Origin: Pseudovibrio sp. Alg231-02
GTDB lineage: Bacteria; Pseudomonadota; Alphaproteobacteria; Rhizobiales; Stappiaceae
DNA length: 64,000 bases
Assembly: GCF_900143565.1 (NCBI RefSeq)
Contig: NZ_FREX01000003.1
Location: 310,001 to 374,000 of the forward strand
Direction of reading: 5' to 3'
The translations under genes were made by a program, and so were the position numbers. Shown here in pieces: positions 1 to 8,620 of this stretch. How positions within the stretch are numbered: position 1 is the stretch's first letter; every line of letters starts with the position of its first letter. Below the pieces are notes generated by a model. It had not been told where the DNA came from, made no database searches, and was given only the letters and a program-made list of their open reading frames with translations.

Positions 1-795
1 GCCCATGAAGGACGCGCCGTACAGCGTGTCTGGACGGGTCGTGAAGATCTCCAGAGTCTCATCACCGGTTGGAGCGGTTTGCGTGAACTCGAAATTGACT
101 TTCAGACCAACAGATTTGCCGATCCAGTTCTTCTGCATGAGACGAACTTTTTCAGGCCATTCGGTCAGAGTGTCGATTGCCTCCAACAGCTCTTCGGAAT
201 GATCAGAGATCTTGAAGAACCACTGGGTCAGGTCTTTCTGCTCAACTTCTGCGCCAGAGCGCCAGCCTTTGCCGTCGATCACCTGTTCGTTTGCCAGAAC
301 GGTCATATCGACCGGATCCCAGTTTACCTTCGCGTTTTTGCGGTAAACCAAGCCAGCTTCCAGGAAGTCCAGGAACAGGGCCTGCTGCTGTGCGTAATAA
401 CTTTCATCGCAGGTTGCGAATTCACGGCTCCAGTCAAAAGACAGGCCGATTGTTTTCAGCTGACCGCGCATTGCAGCAATGTTGTCGTAGGTCCAGCCCT
501 TTGGGTGTACCTTCTTTTCAGCTGCCGCGTTTTCCGCAGGCATACCGAATGCATCCCAACCCATCGGGTGCAAAACATTGTAGCCGCGTGCGCGCTTAAA
601 GCGTGCAACCACGTCACCCATGGAGTAGTTGCGCACGTGCCCCATGTGTAGACGACCGGATGGGTAAGGGAACATCTCTAGTACGTAGTATTTTTCGCGC
701 GGATCATCGTTGTCCGTCTCGAAGACGTTCTTTTCGTCCCATACTTTTTGCCAGCGCGCTTCCGTTGCGCGTGCATTATACCTATCCGTAGCCAT
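1..795 (-). CDS. leuS: Leucyl-tRNA synthetase, N-terminal 265 residues (gene runs off the window)
   Basis: This is the 5' part of a class I aminoacyl-tRNA synthetase that charges tRNA-Leu in the cytoplasm. Reading the minus strand from the ATG at 795 gives an open frame to base 1. The protein begins [16 protein letters not shown]. It carries the class I signature HMGH followed by [15 protein letters not shown] at about residues 49-67, then [16 protein letters not shown], both diagnostic for LeuRS. The start of the CP1 editing insertion is visible near the truncated end ([12 protein letters not shown]). About 70% of the protein lies outside the window. It is divergent from the YggS gene. Confidence 0.97.
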   Translation of the reverse strand, partial: MATDRYNARATEARWQKVWDEKNVFETDNDDPREKYYVLEMFPYPSGRLHMGHVRNYSMGDVVARFKRARGYNVLHPMGWDAFGMPAENAAAEKKVHPKGWTYDNIAAMRGQLKTIGLSFDWSREFATCDESYYAQQQALFLDFLEAGLVYRKNAKVNWDPVDMTVLANEQVIDGKGWRSGAEVEQKDLTQWFFKISDHSEELLEAIDTLTEWPEKVRLMQKNWIGKSVGLKVNFEFTQTAPTGDETLEIFTTRPDTLYGASFMG

Positions 796-1007
796 TTATT
801 CCGCCGTGTGTTTGATTTTTGCCCTGATCAAGCAAATTAGGTTTGCTCGGACTGTCACCAGAAATTGCCAGCTTGGTCAAGCGGTAGACAGAGGAAAAAC
901 CAAGAAGATTTGTCAGAAATTTCTCAATGAAGTGCAACTACTCTTGCATTTAGACCTTAGGGAGCGCATTTCATGTCTCCAATATGGATTTTTCGCTGGA
1001 GTTAGGA

Positions 1008-1685
1008 ATGAGTGACGCTGCTGCACTTCGCCTTAAAGAGGTTAAGGAAAACATCGGAAAAGCTGAGACGGATGTTGAACGTCCGAACGGCTCTGTAACG
1101 TTGATTGCAGTCTCAAAAACATTCGAAGCTTCAGATATTAAGCCGGTTTTAGAAGCTGGACAGCGTGTGTTTGGTGAAAACCGGGTTCAGGAAGCGATGG
1201 GCAAATGGCCTGGGCTTCGTGAGGAGTTTGAAGGTGTTGAGTTGCATCTGATCGGCCCGCTTCAGTCTAACAAAGCGAAAGAAGCTATTCAGACCTTTGA
1301 CGTGATCCACACTGTGGACCGTGACAAGATTGCAAAAGCGCTGAAAGTTGAGATGGATAAGCAAGGCAAGGCGCCAAAGCTGTTCATTCAGGTTAATACC
1401 GGGGAAGAAGACCAGAAGGCTGGTATTCCTCCAAAGGACGCGGATGCGTTTATAGCGAAGTGCCGTGATGAATATGGGCTGGAGATTGAAGGCCTGATGT
1501 GCATTCCGCCAGTTGACGAAGCGCCGGGCATGCATTTCGCGTTGCTTGAGAAAATCGCAAAGCGGAACGGTCTGGAAAAGCTCTCCATGGGAATGTCCTC
1601 TGATTATCCGATTGCTGTGCAACACGGTGCAACGCACGTTCGCGTTGGTTCAGCTGTGTTCGGTGCGCGCGATTATTCGCAGTAA
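1008..1685 (+). CDS. yggS: YggS/PROSC family pyridoxal-phosphate homeostasis protein
   Basis: PLP-binding protein of the YggS/YBL036C family, involved in vitamin B6 and amino-acid homeostasis without a firmly known catalytic reaction. Visible motifs are the PLP-lysine segment LIAVSKTF near residue 36, GENRVQEA, HLIGPLQSNKAKEA, QVNTGEEDQKAG and the C-terminal LSMGMSSDYPIAVQHGATHVRVGSAVFG. The length of 225 residues is normal for the family. An in-frame ATG exists at 984, but 1008 is preferred because a GGAG lies eight bases upstream of it and the protein then starts MSDAAALRLKEV. A terminator follows directly. Confidence 0.93.
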   Translation: MSDAAALRLKEVKENIGKAETDVERPNGSVTLIAVSKTFEASDIKPVLEAGQRVFGENRVQEAMGKWPGLREEFEGVELHLIGPLQSNKAKEAIQTFDVIHTVDRDKIAKALKVEMDKQGKAPKLFIQVNTGEEDQKAGIPPKDADAFIAKCRDEYGLEIEGLMCIPPVDEAPGMHFALLEKIAKRNGLEKLSMGMSSDYPIAVQHGATHVRVGSAVFGARDYSQ

Positions 1686-1710
1686 GCATCACTGAAAATG
1701 TTGAGTTTTG

Positions 1711-1740
1711 AACGGGCGAGGGATTTCTCGCCCGTTTTTT
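1711..1740 (+). terminator. Rho-independent terminator after yggS
   Basis: A GC-rich stem (AACGGGCGAG pairing with CTCGCCCGTT) is followed by a run of T. It lies 26 bases after the yggS stop codon and just before the 3' end of the convergent hydrolase gene, so it may serve both directions. Confidence 0.85.
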
Positions 1741-1747
1741 GTTTGTA

Positions 1748-2731
1748 TTAAAGTAGTTGATCGCTCAGCCATTGGACTGTGGTGGAGACCACGAGATCGT
1801 TGTTTTGTGGGCTGATGATGTCGCCTGCGATGACGTGGTTGTTGTCGTCACCTGAGCTTTCGATAAGCAGACGCTGTTTTGGTGCGCCCCATTTGTCATA
1901 GGCGACATTGGTGAGTGCTGCGTCGATGGTTTCATCCTTTTCACTGTAGATGAACAGGGCAGGTACGCTTGCTTTTGCCGGGTCTTGTTCCTGCAAAACT
2001 GAGATTGTGGTTGCCATTGGGAGGAGGGCTACACTTGGGTAGCTGATGGTCCAGCCCATTTGCTCTTCTTTAGATGGTGCCTTGGAAGATGAGCGGGTTT
2101 TGCCAATGATCAGAGGGACATAGTGTCTTGCGAACGGCATATCGAGCAAGAACCCGCCTGCTGCTTTGACACCGAAGTTTGGTGAGACAAACACCATCGC
2201 GGCCACATCATCTTTCAGCGGGTGGTCCTGCATGGCGAGCCAAGCTGCAAGTGAGCCACCGGTTGAGGTGGACATGATGATTGTCTTCTCACCAATACGC
2301 CGGCCAATTTCGACCGCTTCAGCGAGGTCGTTGACCCAGTCGTTCAATGAGGCTTCTGCCATCGCTTCACCCGAGCGGCCATGGCCAGTCAGGCGGGTGA
2401 AGAAAAGATTGGCGCCCATCTCACTGGCAACGCGGTCCGGTACAGGGCGGATCTCGTGTTTACTGGCGGAAAAGCCGTGAACGTAAATGATTGAAAGAGG
2501 TGTTTTGCTGTTCTTCTCACCATTGAACCAGATGATCTCTTTGGCAGTGTCAGAACGAATATCCTGAAACTTGGCCTCACTCTCTGAAAGATACACTTCG
2601 AGATCATCACCCATAATTTCGGGTTTGAAGGTGATCTCTGTATCGCGTGGTTCTCTTGGGCCTGTCATGAAGGCAATTGTGCCTCCTACGAGTAAAATCA
2701 GTACTACAAAAATAAAATATCGAAAGAGCAT
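1748..2731 (-). CDS. Membrane-anchored alpha/beta hydrolase, paralogue 1
   Basis: Serine hydrolase of the alpha/beta fold, substrate unknown. Residues 4-22 are a hydrophobic segment that could anchor it in the inner membrane, with the catalytic domain outside. The oxyanion region is YVHGFSASKHEIRPVPD at about residues 83-99. The nucleophile elbow reads MSTSTGGS, where the first Gly of the usual GxSxG is replaced by Ser. The acid lies in YSEKDETID and the His in NNHVIAGD near the C terminus. It is clearly a tandem duplicate of the next upstream gene (2810-3808), sharing GFSASK, the elbow and HVIAGDI. The two genes probably form one transcription unit, 78 bases apart. Confidence 0.85.
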   Translation of the reverse strand: MLFRYFIFVVLILLVGGTIAFMTGPREPRDTEITFKPEIMGDDLEVYLSESEAKFQDIRSDTAKEIIWFNGEKNSKTPLSIIYVHGFSASKHEIRPVPDRVASEMGANLFFTRLTGHGRSGEAMAEASLNDWVNDLAEAVEIGRRIGEKTIIMSTSTGGSLAAWLAMQDHPLKDDVAAMVFVSPNFGVKAAGGFLLDMPFARHYVPLIIGKTRSSSKAPSKEEQMGWTISYPSVALLPMATTISVLQEQDPAKASVPALFIYSEKDETIDAALTNVAYDKWGAPKQRLLIESSGDDNNHVIAGDIISPQNNDLVVSTTVQWLSDQLL

Positions 2732-2809
2732 ATGGGGTGCCTTTGTTCCTTAGCGGCACCAGCTTATTCCAGCTTGGGTTGAAATATCAAATCAGAGCAT
2801 CAGGAAGGT

Positions 2810-3808
2810 TTATTGAGAGTAGACAGTGGGTACGCCTCTGGACCCAAGCCACTCGATGATACCGTTGGAGACGAGGAGGTTGTTTTCCGGATTGATGATG
2901 TCGCCTGCTATGACGTGATGGTTGCCTGCGGACTCGGTTATGAGGAGGCGGTGCTTTGGTGCACCCCAGTTTTCGAAGAACTTCGCTGTGGTGTGCTCAT
3001 CTGAGGTTTCGTCGCGGATATCGTAGATGAACATGGTTGGGATGCTTGCGTTTGCTGCATCCAGGCTGCCAACGAGTTTGACGGTTTCAGCAAGAGGAAG
3101 CAGGGCGGTTGCCGGATAGGCGTTGGTCCAGGCGTAGATCTCCTCAAAGTTGGCATTCGGATCAGCAACCCGATAACGGCCCACGATGATTGGGGTATAG
3201 TACTCTGCAAGCGGATATGTGAGCAGGGAGGTTCCTGCAGCGGCCAGTTCAAAAACGGGAGAGATGAGGACGATTGCTTCTATGTCCTCCTTTAGAGAAT
3301 GATCAGTCAGATCCATCCATGCTGTCAAAGAACCTCCAAATGACGTGCTGATAACGATGACTTTGTTGCCGATGGCTTTCCCGATTGTGAGCGCTTCTGC
3401 CAAAGCATTGAAGTAGTCATCGACATTCGGTTCTCCCATAGCAGCAGGTGTACGGGCGTGACCGGGAAGCCGTGTGTAATAGAGGTTGGCCTGAATGGAG
3501 CTGGCGACGAGATCGGGAACGGGTCTGATTTCATCTTTACTGGCAGAAAAGCCGTGCATGTAGACGACGGAAAATTCGGTTTTGGCTTTGGTGTCGGGGT
3601 TTTGCCAGATGATTTGCTTTTCGAGACCGGGCTTAATGTCTGTAAAGCGGCTTTCTACCCGTGCGATGTATTCTTCGGGGTCTTCGCCAATGTCGCTTGG
3701 GTTGAATGTGATAGAGGGAGACACATAGGTGTTGGCCCAGTAGAGCAGGAAGCCGATGATCAGCACAATAAGAGACAGCAAAAACAGATAGTTCTTTCGG
3801 AAGAGCAT
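2810..3808 (-). CDS. Membrane-anchored alpha/beta hydrolase, paralogue 2
   Basis: Second copy of the tandem hydrolase pair, 332 residues. Residues 7-26 are a hydrophobic N-terminal anchor. Motifs are YMHGFSASKDEIRPVPD, a nucleophile elbow ISTSFGGS (again S-x-S-x-G), the acid candidate in YDIRDETSD and the catalytic His in NHHVIAGDI. The retention of the same altered elbow in both copies suggests it is functional, not degenerate. The substrate is not evident; lysophospholipase- or monoacylglycerol-lipase-like activity would fit the fold but is inference. It is transcribed away from the ffh region and is the first gene of the probable two-gene unit. Confidence 0.85.
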   Translation of the reverse strand: MLFRKNYLFLLSLIVLIIGFLLYWANTYVSPSITFNPSDIGEDPEEYIARVESRFTDIKPGLEKQIIWQNPDTKAKTEFSVVYMHGFSASKDEIRPVPDLVASSIQANLYYTRLPGHARTPAAMGEPNVDDYFNALAEALTIGKAIGNKVIVISTSFGGSLTAWMDLTDHSLKEDIEAIVLISPVFELAAAGTSLLTYPLAEYYTPIIVGRYRVADPNANFEEIYAWTNAYPATALLPLAETVKLVGSLDAANASIPTMFIYDIRDETSDEHTTAKFFENWGAPKHRLLITESAGNHHVIAGDIINPENNLLVSNGIIEWLGSRGVPTVYSQ

Positions 3809-3924
3809 CGTTAAATCGCCTCTTTTTTTGCTGATAGTGAGTCAGCTTGGCAGGAAACCTAGTGCATCTTTGAGTTTTCCTTTTTATCCAAGCTTATACA
3901 ATCTCCAACAAATGGCGGTTTTGC

Positions 3925-3953
3925 TTGACTCGGCACCTGTATTCTCGTAGATA
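3925..3953 (+). promoter_or_regulatory. Sigma-70-type promoter of the ffh-upstream RNA
   Basis: TTGACT at 3925-3930 and TAGATA at 3948-3953 are separated by exactly 17 bases. This is close to the housekeeping consensus and predicts transcription starting near 3960. Confidence 0.65.
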
Positions 3954-3959
3954 CCCGAC

Positions 3960-4068
3960 CTAACTCCTTCTATGTGAAGACCGGAGCCACTGACTGGGAC
4001 CCGAAAAGGTGTAAAGAGATCCCAGAAGTCAACACCCGACAGCGCGTTGCGCCCTCGGGTGATTTTTT
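3960..4068 (+). ncRNA. Putative short RNA or attenuated leader upstream of ffh (about 110 nt)
   Basis: The segment runs from the predicted start site to a strong intrinsic terminator and has no plausible reading frame with a ribosome binding site. It can form a stem between CTGGGA (3994-3999) and TCCCAG (4020-4025), then the terminator hairpin. It lacks the conserved apical loop of 4.5S SRP RNA, so it is not that molecule. I recall that a structured RNA upstream of ffh has been described in alphaproteobacteria, but cannot confirm it is this one. It may act in trans or attenuate ffh expression. Confidence 0.55.
4033..4068 (+). terminator. Intrinsic terminator in front of ffh
   Basis: CACCCGA (4033-4039) pairs with TCGGGTG (4055-4061), with an inner GCGC/GCGC stem, followed by six T residues. 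It lies about 125 bases before the ffh start codon, so it ends an upstream transcript or attenuates read-through into ffh. Confidence 0.75.
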
Positions 4069-4194
4069 GCTATGTGCAATCGATTTGCCGTGGCAATTTT
4101 GGCTTGGTGACACCAAATTCACTAGGAACGAGTGTACGGCACCAGTTGGTTTTCTTCAGGTGTTTGTGCAGAAACGAGATTTTAAAGGAACGAC

Positions 4195-5751
4195 ATGTTC
4201 GATAATCTGTCAGATCGCCTAGGCGGCATTCTAGATAAGCTCACAAAACGCGGTGCGCTTTCTGAATCCGATGTTAATGAAGCGCTGCGCGAAGTTCGCC
4301 GCGCGCTCATTGAGGCTGATGTGGCGCTGCCGATCGTGCGTTCTTTTGTCGACAAGGTGAAACACCGCGCTGTTGGCGCAGAGGTTGTTAAGTCCATTAA
4401 GCCGGGTCAGATGGTCGTTAAGATCGTGCATGACCAGCTTATTGAGATGCTCGGTGAGGAATCTCATCCGATCGACCTGAATGCGCCGGCTCCGGTTTGC
4501 ATTATGATGGTTGGTCTGCAGGGTGCAGGTAAAACCACCGCAACCGGCAAGATTGCACGTCGCCTGACACAGCGCGATAAGCGCAAAGTTTTGATGGCTT
4601 CTCTTGATACGCGCCGTCCGGCAGCGCAGGAGCAGCTGAAAGTTCTGGGTGAGCAGAACGAGATTGACACGCTTCCTATCATTGAAGGGCAGCAGCCAGT
4701 TGATATCGCAAAGCGTGCGCTGAATGCAGCGAAGCTTGGCGGTTATGACGTGGTCATGCTCGATACAGCGGGTCGTGGTCACATTGACGAGCCTCTCATG
4801 ATTGAGATGGAGCAGATCAAAGCTGCGTCCAACCCGCATGAAGTTCTGCTTGTTGCCGATGCACTGACCGGTCAGGACGCCGTTAATCTGGCGAAGAGCT
4901 TTGATGAGCGTTGCGCGATCACAGGTATCATGCTCACCCGTATGGATGGTGACGGTCGTGGTGGTGCGGCGCTTTCCATGCGTGCTGTTACCGGCAAGCC
5001 GATCAAGCTGATTGGTACCGGTGAAAAATCTGATGAGCTCGAAGATTTCCATCCAAAGCGTATTGCTGATCGCATCCTTGGAATGGGCGATATTGTTTCG
5101 CTCGTTGAAAAGGCTGCTGAAGCGATTGATGCGGAAAAAGCCGCAGAGATGGCTCGGAAGATGCAGAAGGGTCACTTTGACCTGAACGATCTTTCTGAAC
5201 AGCTGAAGCAGATGGAAAAGATGGGCGGAATGTCCGGCATGATGGGCATGCTTCCGGGTGTTGGCAAAATGAAGAAGCAGCTTGCTTCCGCCAACCTTGA
5301 TGAGAACATGTTCAAACGCCAGATGGCGATCATCTCCTCTATGACCAAGAAAGAGCGTGCCAAGCCTGAACTGCTTAAAGCAAGCCGTAAGAAGCGTATT
5401 GCTGCAGGTTCTGGTGTGCAGGTCGCTGAAGTTAATAAGCTTTTGAAAATGCACCGCCAGATGGCCGATATGATGAAGGCCATGGGTAAGGGCAAAGGCA
5501 AGGGCATGCTCGGCAAGATGATGGGCGCTATGGGTGGCGGTATGCCAGGCATGGGCGGCGGAATGCCGAACATCGACCCTAAAGCGCTTGAGCAGATGGC
5601 TAAATCCGGTCAGCTGCCGGGCGGCATGGAAATGCCTAAAGGATTACCGGGTGGTGGGCTTCCCGGGGGATTGCCAGGAGCTGGCGGCCCTAAATTGCCC
5701 GGTCTTGGTGGAGCATCTGGTTTGCCAGGGCTCGGCAAGGGGAAAAAGTAA
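4195..5751 (+). CDS. ffh: Signal recognition particle protein Ffh (SRP54)
   Basis: GTPase subunit of the signal recognition particle; with 4.5S RNA it binds signal sequences of nascent inner-membrane proteins and docks with FtsY. The N domain occupies about residues 1-95. The G domain has the P-loop GLQGAGKTT (107-115), LDTRRPAAQEQL, DTAGRGHIDEPL and TRMDGDGRGGAALS. The M domain (about 325-440) contains SSMTKKERAKPELL and SRKKRIAAGSGVQVAEVNKLLK, the RNA- and signal-binding helices. The tail is an unusually long Met/Gly/Pro/Lys-rich stretch, bringing the length to 518 residues against about 450 in E. coli. The ribosome binding site is AAGGAACGAC. The chorismate mutase gene begins directly after the stop codon. 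Confidence 0.98.
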   Translation: MFDNLSDRLGGILDKLTKRGALSESDVNEALREVRRALIEADVALPIVRSFVDKVKHRAVGAEVVKSIKPGQMVVKIVHDQLIEMLGEESHPIDLNAPAPVCIMMVGLQGAGKTTATGKIARRLTQRDKRKVLMASLDTRRPAAQEQLKVLGEQNEIDTLPIIEGQQPVDIAKRALNAAKLGGYDVVMLDTAGRGHIDEPLMIEMEQIKAASNPHEVLLVADALTGQDAVNLAKSFDERCAITGIMLTRMDGDGRGGAALSMRAVTGKPIKLIGTGEKSDELEDFHPKRIADRILGMGDIVSLVEKAAEAIDAEKAAEMARKMQKGHFDLNDLSEQLKQMEKMGGMSGMMGMLPGVGKMKKQLASANLDENMFKRQMAIISSMTKKERAKPELLKASRKKRIAAGSGVQVAEVNKLLKMHRQMADMMKAMGKGKGKGMLGKMMGAMGGGMPGMGGGMPNIDPKALEQMAKSGQLPGGMEMPKGLPGGGLPGGLPGAGGPKLPGLGGASGLPGLGKGKK

Positions 5752-6069
5752 TTGAGCGAGATCGACAAAACTGAAGAAGCCAAGGCGATCCTTGGTGGAC
5801 TTCGCTCCAGCATCGACAACATTGACGCTGCTCTGGTGCATATGTTGGCTGAACGATTTCGTTGCACACAGGCTGTTGGGGAGCTGAAAGCTACCCATGG
5901 TCTTCCACCGGCTGACCCGGCCCGTGAAAAACTTCAGATTGAGCGTCTGCGCCGCCTCGCGGCCGAGGCCAATCTTGATCCTGACTTTGCTGAAAAGTTC
6001 CTGAACTTCATCGTGAAGGAAGTCATTCGGCATCATGAAGCTATTGCTGCTGAACACAGCACAGACTGA
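5752..6069 (+). CDS. Monofunctional chorismate mutase, AroQ class
   Basis: Catalyses chorismate to prephenate, the branch point to phenylalanine and tyrosine. The 105-residue all-helical protein has the AroQ pattern: LRSSIDNIDAALVHMLAERF in helix 1 (key Arg at about 17), then an ELKATHG segment, AREKLQIERLRRLAAEANLDPDFAEKFLNFIVKEVIRHHE. The start is a TTG immediately after the ffh TAA, served by AAGGGGAAAA inside the end of ffh, which points to translational coupling. Its place between ffh and rpsP is common in Rhizobiales. Confidence 0.92.
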   Translation: MSEIDKTEEAKAILGGLRSSIDNIDAALVHMLAERFRCTQAVGELKATHGLPPADPAREKLQIERLRRLAAEANLDPDFAEKFLNFIVKEVIRHHEAIAAEHSTD

Positions 6070-6090
6070 ATACCTAGGAGTAAATAAACA

Positions 6091-6480
6091 ATGGCTACTA
6101 AAATTCGCCTCGCACGCGGTGGCACTAAAAAGCGTCCTTTCTACCGTATCGTAATTGCAGACGTTCGCTCCCCACGCGACGGTCGTTTCATCGAAATCGT
6201 TGGTCGTTACAACCCAATGCTTCCTAAAGATGCAGACAACCGCGTTGAGCTGAACGAAGAACGCATCAAGCATTGGCTTGGTCACGGCGCACAGCCATCC
6301 GACCGCGTACTGCGTTTCCTGGATGCAGCTGGCCTGATGAAGCGTGAGCCACGCAACAACCCAATCAAAGCGAAACTCGGCAAGAAAGCTCAAGAGCGTC
6401 TTGACGAGAAGCTGGCTGCAGAAGCTGAAGCAAAAGCTGCAGCTGAAGAAGCTGCTGCTGAAGCACCAGCTTCCGAATAA
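6091..6480 (+). CDS. rpsP: 30S ribosomal protein S16
   Basis: Small-subunit ribosomal protein binding 16S rRNA. The conserved core [21 protein letters not shown], followed by [13 protein letters not shown] and GRYNPM, covers the first 80 residues. An alanine/glutamate/lysine-rich extension makes up the last 35 or so residues (129 in total against about 82 in E. coli), as is usual in alphaproteobacteria. A strong AGGAG lies ahead of the ATG. It is in the conserved rpsP-rimM-trmD-rplS order. Confidence 0.98.
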   Translation: MATKIRLARGGTKKRPFYRIVIADVRSPRDGRFIEIVGRYNPMLPKDADNRVELNEERIKHWLGHGAQPSDRVLRFLDAAGLMKREPRNNPIKAKLGKKAQERLDEKLAAEAEAKAAAEEAAAEAPASE

Positions 6481-6516
6481 TATAAGCATACCCGATCTGA
6501 GAAGGAGACGCCGGCA

Positions 6517-7080
6517 ATGGCAAACAAGCCTGAAGACCGCATTCTAATGGCTCAGATCGGGGCTGCTCACGGCATACGTGGAGAAGTGCGGGTCAAACCA
6601 TTTGGTGATGACCCGCTTTCTTTTGGCGATTACGGTAAGCTCGAAAGTGCTGACGGTAGCCGCAAATTTAAAGTTAAGAAGGCTCGCATTCAAAAAACTG
6701 TGGTGGTTACCAAGTTTGAAGGCGTGAATACCCGCAATGAAGCAGAAGTCCTCAATGGGATGAAGCTTTATATTGCTCGCGAAAAACTGCCTGAAACAGA
6801 AGACGAAGACGAGTTCTATCACACTGATCTCATTGGCCTGAAAGCCATTGATGAGAAGGGTGAGGCAATTGGAACTGTGTTGGCTCTTTTGAATTTTGGC
6901 GCAGGTGATTTGATTGAAGTTGCCCCGAAAAGCGGCAATTCTCTTATGTTCCCATTCACAAAAGCTGTTGTTCCTACCATTGATCTCAAAGAGGGATATG
7001 TGGAGGTTCATGCTCCTGAAGGCTTTTATGATGAAGGTGAAAAAGAACCTGAAGATGGCTCCAAGCCGGAAGCAGACTGA
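6517..7080 (+). CDS. rimM: Ribosome maturation factor RimM
   Basis: Binds S19 and helps maturation of the 16S rRNA 3' domain in the 30S subunit. The N-terminal beta barrel starts ILMAQIGAAHGIRGEVRVKPF (about residues 9-29). The PRC-barrel half contains DEFYHTDLIGLKAIDEKGEAIGTV and ends MFPFTKAVVPTIDLKEGYVEV. An acidic tail follows. The length is 187 residues and the ribosome binding site is GAAGGAGA. It sits 36 bases after rpsP. Confidence 0.96.
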   Translation: MANKPEDRILMAQIGAAHGIRGEVRVKPFGDDPLSFGDYGKLESADGSRKFKVKKARIQKTVVVTKFEGVNTRNEAEVLNGMKLYIAREKLPETEDEDEFYHTDLIGLKAIDEKGEAIGTVLALLNFGAGDLIEVAPKSGNSLMFPFTKAVVPTIDLKEGYVEVHAPEGFYDEGEKEPEDGSKPEAD

Positions 7081-7190
7081 TTTTTCACATGACCAGATGC
7101 AGACATTGCTGAGATCATCAGCGTGATTTTTGCAGTTTGTGCATCAAAATACATTCCAGAGACTGACCTTACTTAAGCAACGGGTATCCT

Positions 7191-7895
7191 ATGGCCTTTC
7201 GTGCATCCATCTTGACGCTGTACCCTGAGATGTTTCCGGGAAATCTGGCAATGAGCATGTCTGGACGCGCGTTGGAGCGCGGGGATTGGTCTCTTACAGC
7301 GAACAACATTCGCGATTACGCGACTGATAAGCATCGCTCTGTTGATGATACGCCTGCTGGCGGTGGTGCTGGCATGGTTCTGCGTCCTGATATTCTTGGC
7401 AAAGCAATTGATGATGTGACTGAGGATGAAGATACACGTCCACGGTTGCTCATGAGCCCGCGCGGTAAGCCATTTACGCAGGCAAAGGCTCGTGAACTGG
7501 CTGATGGATCGGGTGTGATCATCGTCTGCGGTCGTTTTGAAGGTGTTGATGAGCGCGTCATAGAAGGGCGCCAGCTCGAGGAAGTGTCTATTGGCGACTA
7601 CATTCTCTCAGGAGGAGAAGTTGCTGCTCATGTGGTTTTGGATAGTATTGTTCGCCTTCTTCCCGGTGTTATGGGAAATAAAGAGAGCGGTGAATCTGAA
7701 AGCTTTGAGAATGGCTTACTTGAACACCCACATTATACGCGGCCTGTAGAATTTGAAGGGCAGGAAGTCCCATCTATTCTTAAAAGTGGTAATCATAAAC
7801 TGATTGATCAGTGGCGCCTTGAGATGTCTGAAAAGATTACTCAAGAAAGACGACCAGATCTTTGGAAGGATTACCTAGAAAATAGCCGTGGATAG
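7191..7895 (+). CDS. trmD: tRNA (guanine-N1)-methyltransferase TrmD
   Basis: SAM-dependent SPOUT-class methyltransferase that makes m1G37 next to the anticodon and prevents +1 frameshifting. Motifs are [13 protein letters not shown] at the start, [27 protein letters not shown], the knot region [13 protein letters not shown] and [13 protein letters not shown], and [14 protein letters not shown]. The length of 234 residues is normal. It follows rimM after a 110-base gap with no recognisable signal. Confidence 0.97.
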   Translation: MAFRASILTLYPEMFPGNLAMSMSGRALERGDWSLTANNIRDYATDKHRSVDDTPAGGGAGMVLRPDILGKAIDDVTEDEDTRPRLLMSPRGKPFTQAKARELADGSGVIIVCGRFEGVDERVIEGRQLEEVSIGDYILSGGEVAAHVVLDSIVRLLPGVMGNKESGESESFENGLLEHPHYTRPVEFEGQEVPSILKSGNHKLIDQWRLEMSEKITQERRPDLWKDYLENSRG

Positions 7896-8037
7896 CGGGT
7901 TTTCTACACTTTTTTCATGACAAACCTACAAAAATCGGCTAAACCCGCGCCGACTGGAGTGGATTCTGTCTGGCGTTTGCCGCTAGGGTCCTAGTTCCAC
8001 TTCACTTCCCGGCATAATGCCAAGGTTTGGTGAACAC

Positions 8038-8064
8038 GTCCCGGTGGCTCGACCACTGAGGGAC
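8038..8064 (+). promoter_or_regulatory. Stem-loop in the rplS leader
   Basis: GTCCC-G-GTGG-CTCGA-CCAC-TGA-GGGAC can fold into a two-part hairpin 35 bases before the rplS start. It is not followed by a T run, so it is not an intrinsic terminator. A role in L19 leader regulation or transcript stability is possible but unproven. Confidence 0.3.
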
Positions 8065-8098
8065 GCTCTGACCAATATTTAAAATGGAAGAAACTGCC

Positions 8099-8560
8099 AT
8101 GAATATCATTGAGCAGCTCGACGCCGAAGAAATGGCTCGCATCGAAGAGAAGCGTACGCTTCCTGAGTTCTCTCCAGGTGATACCGTACGTGTTCTCGTA
8201 CGCGTTACCGAAGGTACTCGTACTCGTGTGCAGGCCTACGAAGGCGTATGCATCGCACGCTCCGGCGGCGGCATCAACGAAAGCTTCACCGTTCGTAAGA
8301 TTTCTTACGGCGAAGGTGTAGAGCGTGTATTCCCAGTATTCAGCCCAATGCTCGAAGGTCTGGAAATCATTCGCCGCGGTAAAGTCCGTCGTGCGAAACT
8401 TTACTACCTGCGTGAGCGTCGCGGTAAGTCCGCACGTATCGTTGAAGCTACCAACGTACGCGCAAAGCGCCTTAACGAAGAAGCTCGTGCGGCTGCTAAT
8501 GCTGCGAAAGCTGCAAAAGCTGCTGAAAAGGCTGCTGAAGCTAAAGGTTCTGCAGAGTAA
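8099..8560 (+). CDS. rplS: 50S ribosomal protein L19
   Basis: Large-subunit protein at the 30S/50S interface. The protein begins [15 protein letters not shown] and carries [53 protein letters not shown] and [23 protein letters not shown] lysine/alanine/glutamate-rich tail extends it to 153 residues. An in-frame ATG lies at 8084, but the GGAAG just before 8099 and the family consensus N terminus favour 8099. A strong terminator follows, ending the ribosomal operon. Confidence 0.97.
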   Translation: MNIIEQLDAEEMARIEEKRTLPEFSPGDTVRVLVRVTEGTRTRVQAYEGVCIARSGGGINESFTVRKISYGEGVERVFPVFSPMLEGLEIIRRGKVRRAKLYYLRERRGKSARIVEATNVRAKRLNEEARAAANAAKAAKAAEKAAEAKGSAE

Positions 8561-8588
8561 GATTTACTCTTCGGCCTCTATGGTTTCT

Positions 8589-8620
8589 AAAACCCCGCTG
8601 AGAAATCAGCGGGGTTTTTT
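8589..8620 (+). terminator. Terminator of the ribosomal protein operon
   Basis: AAACCCCGCTGA pairs with TCAGCGGGGTTT around a GAAA loop and is followed by a T run, 28 bases after the rplS stop codon. Confidence 0.9.

Larger units (their letters stand above)
3809..4194. other. Intergenic region between the hydrolase pair and ffh
   Basis: The 386 bases contain no convincing coding sequence. They hold a near-consensus promoter, a compact RNA unit and its terminator (annotated separately), followed by about 125 bases of ffh leader with an AAGGAACGAC ribosome binding site. Confidence 0.7.

Noticed and set aside
3960-4068. 4.5S SRP RNA gene in front of ffh
   Set aside because: The conserved apical GGAA-type loop region of SRP RNA is absent, so the unit is listed only as an unassigned RNA.
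4231-5454. 407-codon open frame antisense to ffh
   Set aside because: Antisense shadow of a strongly conserved gene; His/Asn/Thr-rich translation without domain features.
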